NCBI RefSeq assembly: GCF_009649175.1
Contig: NZ_WJPO01000005.1
Location: 62,001 to 126,000 of the forward strand
Length of the DNA stretch: 64,000 nucleotides
Direction: 5' to 3'
Source of the DNA: Rhodovulum strictum
GTDB taxonomy: Bacteria; Pseudomonadota; Alphaproteobacteria; Rhodobacterales; Rhodobacteraceae
Shown: positions 51,298-59,524 of the stretch, one piece after another
Numbering within the stretch: position 1 is the first letter of the stretch
Layout of the letters: each line of letters starts with the position of its first letter
Position numbers and translations under genes: made by a program
The notes under the pieces: model-generated
What the model saw: the letters and a program-made list of their open reading frames with translations, nothing else
The model's database searches: none
What the model was told of the DNA's origin: nothing

Positions 51298-52515
51298 ATG
51301 AAGATTGCGGTTCTTGGCGGCGACGGGTTCTGCGGCTGGCCGACCTCTCTGCATCTGTCCGACATGGGCCACGAGGTCCATATCCTCGACAATCTCAGCC
51401 GCCGCTGGATCGACGCCGAACTCGGCGTGCAGTCGCTGACGCCGATGGATTCGATCCAGGAACGCTGCCGGGTCTGGAAAGAGGTCTCGGGCCAGACGAT
51501 CCGGTTTCACCTGATCGACCTGGCCAAGGAATATTACCGCCTGCGCGACTGGCTGGCCGAGGAACGCCCCGACGCGATCATCCATTTCGCCGAGCAGCGC
51601 GCCGCGCCCTATTCGATGATCTCGGACCGCCACAAGATCTATACCGTCGACAACAACATCAACGCGACCCACAACCTGCTGGTGGCGATGGTGGAAACCG
51701 GCATCGACGCGCATCTGGTGCATCTGGGCACGATGGGGGTCTATGGCTATTCGACGATCGGCGCACCGATCCCCGAGGGCTATCTGGATGTCAATATCGA
51801 CACGCCGGCGGGCGCCAAGGGGATGGAGATCCTCTATCCCACGCGGCCCGGCTCGGTCTATCACATGACCAAGTCGCTGGATCAGATCCTGTTCCAGTTC
51901 TACGCCCAGAATGACGGGCTGCGCATCACCGACCTGCATCAGGGCATCGTCTGGGGCACCAATACCGACCAGACAAGGCGCCATCCGCAACTGATCAACC
52001 GTTTCGATTATGACGGCGATTACGGCACGGTGCTGAACCGCTTTCTTGCGCAGGCGGCCATCGATTATCCGCTGACGGTTCATGGCACGGGCGGCCAGAC
52101 GCGCGCCTTCATCCATATCCAGGATACGGTGCGCTGCGTCGCGCTGGCGCTGGGCGATGCGCCCCAGGCCGGGGACCGGGTAAAGATCTTCAACCAGATG
52201 ACCGAAACGCATCGGGTGCGCGATCTGGCGGAACTAGTATCGAAACTCACCGGGGCACGGATCGCCTGGTTGCCGAACCCGCGCAAGGAGGCGGCCGAGA
52301 ACGAACTGGTGGTCAGGAACGACCATTTCCTCGATCTCGGGCTTCAGCCGATCACCTTGCAGGAGGGTCTGCTGGAGGAAGTGGTCGAGATCGCCCGCAA
52401 GTTCGCCCATCGCGTCGACCGCTCGCGCGTGCCCTGCGTCTCGGCCTGGACCAAGGACATCGCGGCGCGCGTCGTGCATGATGTCGAGGGCAAGCAGCTC
52501 AAGTCGGTATCGTGA
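51298..52515 (+). CDS. sqdB: UDP-sulfoquinovose synthase
   Basis: Forms UDP-sulfoquinovose from UDP-glucose and sulfite, the head-group donor for sulfolipid SQDG. The 405-residue protein has the SQD1-specific GGDGFCGWPTSLHLSD NAD site, DNLSRRWIDAELGVQSLTP and the conserved HLGTMGVYGYS and catalytic VYHMTKS (Tyr-x-x-x-Lys). ATG 51298 is preceded by GAAAGGA. First gene of a sqdBDC operon, with a 4-bp overlap to the next gene. SQDG can replace phospholipid under phosphate limitation; no Pho box was identified. Confidence 0.97.
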   Translation: MKIAVLGGDGFCGWPTSLHLSDMGHEVHILDNLSRRWIDAELGVQSLTPMDSIQERCRVWKEVSGQTIRFHLIDLAKEYYRLRDWLAEERPDAIIHFAEQRAAPYSMISDRHKIYTVDNNINATHNLLVAMVETGIDAHLVHLGTMGVYGYSTIGAPIPEGYLDVNIDTPAGAKGMEILYPTRPGSVYHMTKSLDQILFQFYAQNDGLRITDLHQGIVWGTNTDQTRRHPQLINRFDYDGDYGTVLNRFLAQAAIDYPLTVHGTGGQTRAFIHIQDTVRCVALALGDAPQAGDRVKIFNQMTETHRVRDLAELVSKLTGARIAWLPNPRKEAAENELVVRNDHFLDLGLQPITLQEGLLEEVVEIARKFAHRVDRSRVPCVSAWTKDIAARVVHDVEGKQLKSVS

Positions 52516-53348
52516 CCGAGGGGCTGCGCCCCGCCCGGCCGGCAAGCGCGCCACACGCCTTTGTCACCCTTGTCACCAACGCGGATTTCGCGTTGGGGGC
52601 AAAGGCGCTGGTGCGCTCGCTCGGGCAGACCGGCACGGCGGCCGATATCTGCGTGTTGCATACCGGCGGCGTGGGCGATGCCGATCTGGCGCCGCTGGCC
52701 GATCTGGGCGCGCGTCTAGTGGAAACGGACCTCTTGCCGACCTCGGACGCGTTCAACGCCGCCCACGCGAAGGATCGCATCCACGGCCTCGCCCCCTTCA
52801 CCAAGGGGACCAAGCCCGCCTTCCACACACCGCTCGACAATTTCTGTAAGCTGCACCTGTGGCAACTCGACTACAGCCGGGTGATCTTTCTTGACGCCGA
52901 CACGCTGGTACTGCGCCCCATCGACCGGCTGTTCGACTATCCCGAGCTTTGCGCGGCCCCTAATGTCTATGAAAGCCTTTCCGATTTCCACCGGATGAAT
53001 TCGGGCGTGTTCACCGCGCGGCCGAACCCCGAAACCTTTCAACGGATGCTGGCCCGGTTGGACGCGCCCGGCGCGTTCTGGCGGCGCACCGACCAGACCT
53101 TTTTGCAGGAGTTCTTTCCCGACTGGCACGGGCTGCCGGTCTTTGACAACATGCTGCAATATGTCTGGCTCAACCTGCCCGAATTGTGGTCCTGGTCCGA
53201 CATCCGGGTGCTGCATTTCCAGTATGAAAAGCCGTGGCAGGACCATGCCAAGGCCGACCGCCTGCGCCCGCTGATTGAGCTGTGGCGCGCCTATGAGCGG
53301 GGCGCGGATATTCCCGATCCCGCCACCCTGCCCGGCCCCGCGCCATGA
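52512..53348 (+). CDS. sqdD: GT8 glycosyltransferase, SqdD
   Basis: A 278-residue glycogenin-like glycosyltransferase. The donor-site DxD is in VIFLDADTLVLRPID; FVTLVTNADFALGAKALV opens the Rossmann-type domain, and NSGVFTARP and DNMLQYVWLN are family blocks. In Rhodobacter, sqdD is needed for sulfolipid and is the probable sulfoquinovosyltransferase to diacylglycerol. Start GTG 52512 overlaps the sqdB stop; the end overlaps sqdC by 4 bp. Confidence 0.9.
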   Translation: MTEGLRPARPASAPHAFVTLVTNADFALGAKALVRSLGQTGTAADICVLHTGGVGDADLAPLADLGARLVETDLLPTSDAFNAAHAKDRIHGLAPFTKGTKPAFHTPLDNFCKLHLWQLDYSRVIFLDADTLVLRPIDRLFDYPELCAAPNVYESLSDFHRMNSGVFTARPNPETFQRMLARLDAPGAFWRRTDQTFLQEFFPDWHGLPVFDNMLQYVWLNLPELWSWSDIRVLHFQYEKPWQDHAKADRLRPLIELWRAYERGADIPDPATLPGPAP

Positions 53349-54214
53349 GCCTGGCCGTCACCGGCGCAACGGGGCTGGTCGGGCGTTTCTTCGTCGAGGA
53401 GGCGTTGGCGGCGGGCGAGGCGGTCACCGTGCTGACCCGCACCCCGCCCGCGCCCGGCTTCTTTTCCGGCCCGGTCACGCATCGGACCTATGCGCTGGGC
53501 GACCGGCCCGATCTGGCCGAGGTCGCGGCGGTGATCCATTGCGCCTTTGCCCATGTGCCCGGGCGCTATCGGGGCGGCGAGGGCAATGACCCCGAGGGCT
53601 TTCTGGCGGCCAATCTGGCAGGCTCGGTCGCGCTGTTTCAGGCGGCGCGGGACGCGGGCGTGCGGCATATGCTGTTCCTGTCGAGCCGCGCGGTGCAGGA
53701 CGGCTGGCCCTTGGGGGCCGAGTTGACCGACGATCTGCCCGCAAGGCCCGACACGCTTTACGGCGTGGTCAAGGCGCGGGCCGAGGATGCGCTGTTCGCG
53801 CTGGCAGGCCCGGGTTTCGTGCCGGTATCGCTGCGGGCGACGGGGGTCTACGGGCCGCCGGGGCCGGGGCAGCGGCACAAATGGGCCGATCTTTTCGACG
53901 ATTTCCGCGCAGGCCGCCCCATCGCGCCGCGCCGGGGCACCGAATTGCACGGCGCCGATCTGGCCGCTGCTGCCCGGCTGATCCGCGCCGCCCCGGCCGA
54001 GGCGGTGGCGGGCTGCGCGGTGAACCTGTCGGACATCCTGCTTGACCGGCACGATCTGCTGGCGCTGGTGGCCCGGGCCGAGGGGATCGGCCATCCCCTG
54101 CCCCCGCACAGCGAGGCCCCGGTCAGCGCGCTGCGTTGCGACCGGGCCAGCGCGCTGGGCTGGCGGCCGGGCGGAATGGACCGGCTGCGCACCAGCCTGC
54201 CCGCCCTGCTCTGA
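53345..54214 (+). CDS. sqdC: NAD(P)-dependent epimerase/reductase, SqdC-like
   Basis: A 289-residue extended SDR. LAVTGATGLVGRFFVEEAL is the nucleotide site, FLSSRAVQDG and the catalytic TLYGVVKARAEDAL (Tyr-x-x-x-Lys) follow, then LRATGVYGPPGPGQRHKWADL. The assignment to sqdC rests on its place behind sqdB-sqdD, the order seen in Rhodobacter and Sinorhizobium, rather than on a diagnostic motif. Its exact step in sulfolipid synthesis is not established. It ends 4 bp from the convergent fmdB stop. Confidence 0.78.
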   Translation: MSLAVTGATGLVGRFFVEEALAAGEAVTVLTRTPPAPGFFSGPVTHRTYALGDRPDLAEVAAVIHCAFAHVPGRYRGGEGNDPEGFLAANLAGSVALFQAARDAGVRHMLFLSSRAVQDGWPLGAELTDDLPARPDTLYGVVKARAEDALFALAGPGFVPVSLRATGVYGPPGPGQRHKWADLFDDFRAGRPIAPRRGTELHGADLAAAARLIRAAPAEAVAGCAVNLSDILLDRHDLLALVARAEGIGHPLPPHSEAPVSALRCDRASALGWRPGGMDRLRTSLPALL

Positions 54215-54218
54215 GCGC

Positions 54219-54548
54219 TCAGTGCGAGATCATCCAGGGGCGCTTGGCCGGAAAACTCTTGGACCCGTCCGGGCGGTGCAGCGTGCCGCTGTTCTTCTTG
54301 GCGCCGCCCGAACAGCAGCCACAGCCCGGCCCGTGGCCCGAGCGTTTCGGCTCGTGGCGGGCGCGTTCGTTGGTCTCATGCGCCTTGCGGGTGGCGGCGC
54401 CCACGATGGCCAGCTTGGGCGGCGTGAACAGCGCGCGCGGCGCGGAGCCGCCGCAATCGGGACAGGCGGTGGGCTTGTCGTAATCGGCCATTGCGGCAAA
54501 GCCGGTGAAGGGGCCGCAGGTATCGCAGCAGTAATCGTAATAGGGCAT
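54219..54548 (-). CDS. fmdB: FmdB family zinc-ribbon protein
   Basis: A 109-residue protein with a zinc ribbon: CCDTC in YDYCCDTCGPF and CPDCGG. A Lys/Arg/His-rich tail follows with GCGCCSGG. FmdB of Methylophilus is a regulator of the formamide operon. Here it is the last gene of the formamidase/transporter operon, 53 bp after fmdA, which supports the same role. Confidence 0.88.
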   Translation of the reverse strand: MPYYDYCCDTCGPFTGFAAMADYDKPTACPDCGGSAPRALFTPPKLAIVGAATRKAHETNERARHEPKRSGHGPGCGCCSGGAKKNSGTLHRPDGSKSFPAKRPWMISH

Positions 54549-54601
54549 CTTTCACTCCGCTCGGGAAAGGGGCCGCGACGCGCGCCGCGGCCCCGGTCAT
54601 G

Positions 54602-55831
54602 TCACAGATCGGGCGCCAGCGGCACGTCGATCGAGCCATCAAGGAACCTGGTCGGCCCGGCGCTGCCCGGCTTGATGTCGAAGGCAAAGATGTCGGTCGG
54701 CAGCCAGAGCGTTGCGCAGGCATTGGGGATGTCGACCACGCCCGAGATATGCCCCTGCACCGGCGCGGTGCCGAGGATCGCATAGGCCTGTGCGCCCGTA
54801 TAGCCGAATTTCTTGAGATATTCGATGGCGTTGAGGCAGGCCTGGCGATAGGCGATATGGACGTCGAGGTAATGCTGCTTGCCCTGTTCGTCGACGGAAA
54901 TCCCCTCGAAGATCAGGTAGTCGTCATATTTCGGCGCGATGGGCGAAGGCTTGAAGATCGGGTTCCGGATCCCGTATTTCGCCACGCCGTCCTTGATGAG
55001 ATCGACCTTCAGATGCAGCCAGCCCGCCATCTCGATGGCGCCGCAGAAGGTGATCTCGCCATCGCCCTGGCTGAAATGCAGGTCGCCCATCGAAAGCCCT
55101 GCGCCATCCACATAGACGGGGAAGTAGATCTTGCAGCCGCGGCTGAGATCCTTGATGTCGCAATTGCCGCCATGCTCGCGCGGCGGCACGGTGCGGGCAC
55201 CCTCGGCGGCGGCCTTGTCGCGGGCCTCGCCGGTCAGCTTGCCCATATGGGCGGACTGGGTGTTGGGCAGCGCTGCCAAGGGGGGCACGCGGGCCGGATC
55301 GGTGTCGAACAGCGCCTTTTCGCGGCTGTTCCACATGTCCAGCATCTTGCGGTCGGGCAGACAGCCGATCAGGCCGGGATGGATCAGCCCCGCATATTTC
55401 ACCCCCGGCACATGGCGCGACGAGGTGAACATGCCGTGGAAATCCCAGATCGACTTCTGCGCCTCGGGGAAATGCTCGGTCAGGAAGCCGCCGCCATTCT
55501 TCTTGGAGAAGAAGCCGTTGAAGCCCCAGAGCATTTCCTCCTTGGCGCCGATATCGAGGATCTCGACCACCAGAAGATCGCCGGGCTTGGCGCCCTTCAC
55601 GCCGACGGGACCGGACAGGTAATGCACCTGTTCCAACTCGACATCGCGCACGTCGGAGGCATCGTCATTGTTGAGGATCTGGCCGCCGGTCCAGTCATAG
55701 GTCTCGATCTTGAACTCGTCGCCGGGCTCGACCCAGACGGCGATGGGGATGTCGGGGTGCCAGCGGTTGTGCACGCAGTCATTCGTGTGCGGGCTTTCGC
55801 CGAGGTTCACCGAGATCAGGGTATCAGCCAT
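54602..55831 (-). CDS. fmdA: Formamidase
   Basis: Hydrolyses formamide to formate and ammonia (FmdA/AmdA family, PF03069, 409 residues). Typical blocks are NLGESPHTNDCVHNRWHPDI, TGGQILNNDDASDVR, REHGGNCDIKDLSRGCKIY, GDLHFSQGDGEITFCGA and the C-terminal ACATLWLPTDIF. ATG 55831 gives the family length; in-frame upstream codons would add twelve residues overlapping the ATPase gene. Cytoplasmic. The upstream ABC transporter genes presumably supply its substrate. Confidence 0.94.
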   Translation of the reverse strand: MADTLISVNLGESPHTNDCVHNRWHPDIPIAVWVEPGDEFKIETYDWTGGQILNNDDASDVRDVELEQVHYLSGPVGVKGAKPGDLLVVEILDIGAKEEMLWGFNGFFSKKNGGGFLTEHFPEAQKSIWDFHGMFTSSRHVPGVKYAGLIHPGLIGCLPDRKMLDMWNSREKALFDTDPARVPPLAALPNTQSAHMGKLTGEARDKAAAEGARTVPPREHGGNCDIKDLSRGCKIYFPVYVDGAGLSMGDLHFSQGDGEITFCGAIEMAGWLHLKVDLIKDGVAKYGIRNPIFKPSPIAPKYDDYLIFEGISVDEQGKQHYLDVHIAYRQACLNAIEYLKKFGYTGAQAYAILGTAPVQGHISGVVDIPNACATLWLPTDIFAFDIKPGSAGPTRFLDGSIDVPLAPDL

Positions 55832-55863
55832 GGTCTTCCTCTCTTTCTGCCAGGGTTGAAGGG

Positions 55864-56553
55864 TCAAACGGACAGGAACTTTGCGACCTTCGCCTCGTCG
55901 ATGCCGTCGCGCGGGCTGTCATGGACGAAGGTGCCGTTCTCGATCACCAGCACGCGGTCGGCGACGTCCAGGGCAAAGCTCAGCACCTGTTCCGAGACGA
56001 CGATGGACAGGCCGCGCTGGTCGCGGATGCGGCGCAGGGTGCGGGCCATCTCGCGGATGATGTTGGGCTGGATGCCCTCGGTCGGCTCGTCCAGCAGCAG
56101 CACCTTGGGGTCCGAGGCCAGCGCGCGGGCAATCGCAAGCTGCTGCTGCTGGCCGCCCGACAGGTTGCCGCCGCGGCGCGACTTCATCTCCAGCAGCACC
56201 GGAAAGAGTTCGTAGATATCGCCCGGCACCTCTTTCCTGCCGGTGACGGTCAGGCCGGTCTCGACATTTTCCTGCACCGTCATGGCGGAAAAGATCATCC
56301 GGCCCTGCGGCACATAGCCGATGCCGCTGGCCACGCGCTGGTGCGATTTCAGCCCCGTGACCTCGGTCTCGCCCACGCGCACGCTGCCGCCGGTGGCCGG
56401 CACGATGCCCATCAGCGTCTTCATCAGCGTGGTCTTGCCCATGCCGTTGCGGCCCATGATCGCGACGATCTCGCCCGGCGCGACGTTCAGGTGCAGCCCG
56501 TGCAGGATTTCCGACTGGCCATAGGCGGCATGCAGGTCGGTGACGTTCAGCAT
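55864..56553 (-). CDS. urtE: Urea/short-chain amide ABC transporter ATPase, UrtE-like
   Basis: A 229-residue ABC ATPase of the branched-chain amino acid/urea (HAAT) type. Walker A is IMGRNGMGKTTLMK, the signature is LSGGQQQQLAIARAL, Walker B is VLLLDEPTEGIQPN. The IMGRNGMGKTT and TEGIQPNI wording is typical of UrtE. It lies 12 bp after urtD and 32 bp before fmdA. With formamidase in the operon, the cargo is more probably formamide or short amides than urea alone. Confidence 0.92.
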   Translation of the reverse strand: MLNVTDLHAAYGQSEILHGLHLNVAPGEIVAIMGRNGMGKTTLMKTLMGIVPATGGSVRVGETEVTGLKSHQRVASGIGYVPQGRMIFSAMTVQENVETGLTVTGRKEVPGDIYELFPVLLEMKSRRGGNLSGGQQQQLAIARALASDPKVLLLDEPTEGIQPNIIREMARTLRRIRDQRGLSIVVSEQVLSFALDVADRVLVIENGTFVHDSPRDGIDEAKVAKFLSV

Positions 56554-56565
56554 CTTTCGCCCTCC

Positions 56566-57315
56566 TCAATGGCCCAGATAGACTTCGATGACCTTGGGAT
56601 CGTTCTTGACCTTGTCCATCTTGCCCTCGGACAGGGTCTTGCCCTGGTGCAGGACGGTGACGCGGGTCGCGATATCCTCGACAAAGCCCATGTCATGCTC
56701 GATCACGATGACCGAGCGGTGGTCGATGATGCGGTTCAGAAGCTCTGCGGTCTTCTTGCGCTCGGCCACCGACATGCCGGCAACGGGTTCGTCCAGCATC
56801 AGAAGTTCGGGATCCTGGATCAGCAGCATCCCGATTTCCAGCCATTGCTTCTGGCCATGGCTGAGAAAGGCGGCCTTTTCGTCCAGCAGATCGGCCAGAA
56901 AGATCGTCTCGGCGATCTCCTCGATCCGCGCCTTGACCTCGGCATCGCGGCGGAAGAACAGCGAGCCGAAGACCGAATGGCCGCGCGGATAGCTGAGTTC
57001 GAGGTTCTCGAAGACGCTGAGATCCTCGTAGACCGAGGGCGTCTGGAACTTGCGGCCCACGCCGGCCAGAACGATCTGGTCCTCGCGCATGGTCAGCAAT
57101 TCCTGGTCCTTGAACCGGACCGAGCCGCTTGTGGCCCTAGTCCGGCCGCAGATCAGGTCCAGAACGGTGGTCTTGCCCGCACCGTTCGGCCCGATCATCA
57201 CCCGGCATTCGTTGGGCTCGACATAGAAGGTCAGCCCGTCCACCGCCTTGAACCCGTCGAAGGAGACGGTCAGATCCTCGACCGACAGTACGAAACTGGT
57301 CTGATGAATTGACAT
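56566..57315 (-). CDS. urtD: Urea/short-chain amide ABC transporter ATPase, UrtD-like
   Basis: A 249-residue ABC ATPase, the second of the HAAT pair. Walker A is MIGPNGAGKTTVLDLI, the signature is LSHGQKQWLEIGMLL (the LSHGQKQW form is typical of UrtD), and Walker B is LLMLDEPVAGMS. The N-terminal VLSVEDLTVSFDGFKAVDGL is standard. ATG 57315, 9 bp after urtC. Confidence 0.92.
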   Translation of the reverse strand: MSIHQTSFVLSVEDLTVSFDGFKAVDGLTFYVEPNECRVMIGPNGAGKTTVLDLICGRTRATSGSVRFKDQELLTMREDQIVLAGVGRKFQTPSVYEDLSVFENLELSYPRGHSVFGSLFFRRDAEVKARIEEIAETIFLADLLDEKAAFLSHGQKQWLEIGMLLIQDPELLMLDEPVAGMSVAERKKTAELLNRIIDHRSVIVIEHDMGFVEDIATRVTVLHQGKTLSEGKMDKVKNDPKVIEVYLGH

Positions 57316-57324
57316 GGGATCACC

Positions 57325-58506
57325 TCACTCGGCTGCGGCCTTGGCCGCCGGGCGGTCCGGGGCCGATGCGGAATTGGCGGGGACCGGCGCGGCGGGGGGC
57401 GTGGCCCCTGCCCCGCGACCGGCGAACAGCTTGCGCAGGCGCGGCCTGACCTGTTCGGACCAGAGCCCGGCAAGCCCGTTCGGAAAGAACATCACGACCG
57501 CGATGAACAGCGCGCCGAGGCCCAGAAGCCAAAGTTCGGGGAAGCTTTCCGAAAGCGTGGTCTTGGCCCAGTTGACCAGAAGCGTACCATAAACCGCGCC
57601 CAGGATCGACAGGCGCCCCCCCACGGCGGCAAAGATCACCATCTCGATCGAGGGCACGATGCCGACCAGCGTGGGCGACATGAAGCCGACCTGAAGGGTG
57701 AACATCGCGCCGCCGATGCCAGCGAAGGCCGCGCCAAGGCAGAAGACGAAGACCTTGAAGCTGGCCACGTCATAGCCCGAGAAACGCACCCGGTCCTCCT
57801 GGTCGCGCATGGCGATCAGCAGGCGGCCCAGCTTGGAGCGGCGGACATATTGCGCGGCGAAGAGGCAGGCGAAGAGCAGCCCCGCATTGACGAAGTAGAG
57901 GATTTCCTTGGCCTCGTCGCTGCGGATGTCCCAGCCCTTTAGCGTGCGCAGGTCGGTGATGCCGTTGACCCCGCCGGTAAAGCCCTGCTGGCCGATGATG
58001 AGAATGGTCAGGATCGCGGCGATGGCCTGGGTGATGATCGCGAAATAGACGCCCCCCACCCGGCGGCGGAACATCGCGACCCCGATGATGAAGGCGAAGG
58101 CCACCGGCACCGCCACCACCGCGACCAGCGTGAAGGCCAGCGAGTTGAACGGCTCCCACCACCAGGGCAGCGCGGTGACCTGGTTCCAGTCCATGAAGTC
58201 GGGGATGCCCGGCGTGGACTGGATCGCGGTCGCCTCGGGCGTCGAGGCTTCGAGCTTGAGGAACATCGCCATGGCATAGCCGCCAAGCCCGAAGAACACC
58301 CCCTGCCCGAGGCTGAGGATTCCCCCAGCCCCCCAGCAGAGCACAAGGCCGATGGCGACGAAGGCATAGGACAGGTACTTGCCGAACAGGTTCAGCCGGA
58401 AGCTGTCCAGCGCCATCGGCAGGATCAGGAAGATCACTGCGGCGAGCAGGCCGAAATAGATCGCCTCTTCGCGGGTCAGGAAGCGGGTCTTGCGGTCGCT
58501 TTGCAT
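57325..58506 (-). CDS. urtC: Urea/short-chain amide ABC transporter permease, UrtC-like (FmdF)
   Basis: A 393-residue permease with about ten helices. GYDVASFKVFVFCLGAAFAG and VGGRLSILGAVYGTLLVNW are HAAT permease motifs, with the ATPase-coupling loop near DQEDRVRF (EAA-like). The C-terminal 35 residues form an Ala/Pro-rich cytoplasmic tail. It corresponds to the FmdF/UrtC subunit. 10 bp after urtB. Confidence 0.92.
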   Translation of the reverse strand: MQSDRKTRFLTREEAIYFGLLAAVIFLILPMALDSFRLNLFGKYLSYAFVAIGLVLCWGAGGILSLGQGVFFGLGGYAMAMFLKLEASTPEATAIQSTPGIPDFMDWNQVTALPWWWEPFNSLAFTLVAVVAVPVAFAFIIGVAMFRRRVGGVYFAIITQAIAAILTILIIGQQGFTGGVNGITDLRTLKGWDIRSDEAKEILYFVNAGLLFACLFAAQYVRRSKLGRLLIAMRDQEDRVRFSGYDVASFKVFVFCLGAAFAGIGGAMFTLQVGFMSPTLVGIVPSIEMVIFAAVGGRLSILGAVYGTLLVNWAKTTLSESFPELWLLGLGALFIAVVMFFPNGLAGLWSEQVRPRLRKLFAGRGAGATPPAAPVPANSASAPDRPAAKAAAE

Positions 58507-58516
58507 GGGTCTTCCC

Positions 58517-59443
58517 TCACTTGCGGAGTTTAAGGGCGAACAGGCCCTGCGGGCGCAGCATCAGGATGCCGACGACCACCAGAAGCGTGATGACCTTGGC
58601 CATCGAGCCCGAGAGGAAGAATTCGAGGACGGATTGCGCCTGGCTGATCGTGAAGGCCGAGGCGATCGTGCCCAGAAGGCTGCCCGCGCCGCCGAAGACG
58701 ACCACGAGGAAGGTATCGACGATGTAAAGCTGGCCCGAGGTCGGCCCGGTCGAGCCGATCATGGTGAATGCCGATCCCGCCACGCCCGCAATCCCGCAGC
58801 CGATGCCGAAGGTCAGCCGGTCGGTGCGTTCGGTATTGATGCCGACCGCACCGGCCATCACCCGGTTCTGGTTGATCGCGCGCACCTGCTGGCCCCAGCG
58901 CGAGCGGAACATCAGCGCATAGATAGAAACCGAGATCCCGACCGCCAGCACCATGACGAAGAGCCCATTGATCGGCACCTCGATCATGTCGGTCAGCGGC
59001 AGCGAGCCCATCATCCAGTTCGGAATGGTGACGCCCACCTCGCGCGCGCCAAAGACCGAGCGGTAGATCTGTTGAAGGATCAGGCTCAGCCCCCAGGTCG
59101 CCAGCAGCGTGTCCAGCGGGCGGCGATAAAGATGCCGTATCAACCCCCATTCCACCAGCATCCCCAGCGCACCCGAGGCGAGGAAGGCCAGCACCATCGC
59201 GACGAAGAAATAGATCGAGAACAGGTCGGGCAGATGCGTGGCGAAGGCGTTGGACACCAGATAGGTGACATAGGCGCCGAGGATCATGAACTCCCCATGC
59301 GCCATGTTGATGACGCCCATCTGGCCGAAGATGATCGCCAGACCCAGCGCCATCAGCACGAAGACCGAGAACAGTATCAGACCGGCGAAGCCCTGCATCG
59401 CGAAGATCGCGGTGAGCTCGCCCGCGGAATAGCCGGCAAACAT
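58517..59443 (-). CDS. urtB: Urea/short-chain amide ABC transporter permease, UrtB-like (FmdE)
   Basis: A 308-residue permease with about eight helices. GQMGVINMAHGEFMILGAYV is the LivH-type signature, and FGGAGSLLGTIASAFTI is the conserved second motif; the coupling loop is near AINQNRVMAGAVGIN. The start ATG 59443 is preceded by GGAGG at 7 bases. It lacks the long N-terminal domain found in some UrtB proteins and matches the shorter FmdE form. Confidence 0.92.
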   Translation of the reverse strand: MFAGYSAGELTAIFAMQGFAGLILFSVFVLMALGLAIIFGQMGVINMAHGEFMILGAYVTYLVSNAFATHLPDLFSIYFFVAMVLAFLASGALGMLVEWGLIRHLYRRPLDTLLATWGLSLILQQIYRSVFGAREVGVTIPNWMMGSLPLTDMIEVPINGLFVMVLAVGISVSIYALMFRSRWGQQVRAINQNRVMAGAVGINTERTDRLTFGIGCGIAGVAGSAFTMIGSTGPTSGQLYIVDTFLVVVFGGAGSLLGTIASAFTISQAQSVLEFFLSGSMAKVITLLVVVGILMLRPQGLFALKLRK

Positions 59444-59524
59444 CGGAAATCCTCCAGGCACGGGAAGGTAGGGGGAACGCGGCCCGGACAGCGGGACTTC
59501 TGCCGGGCCGCGCGGGTGCGCCGC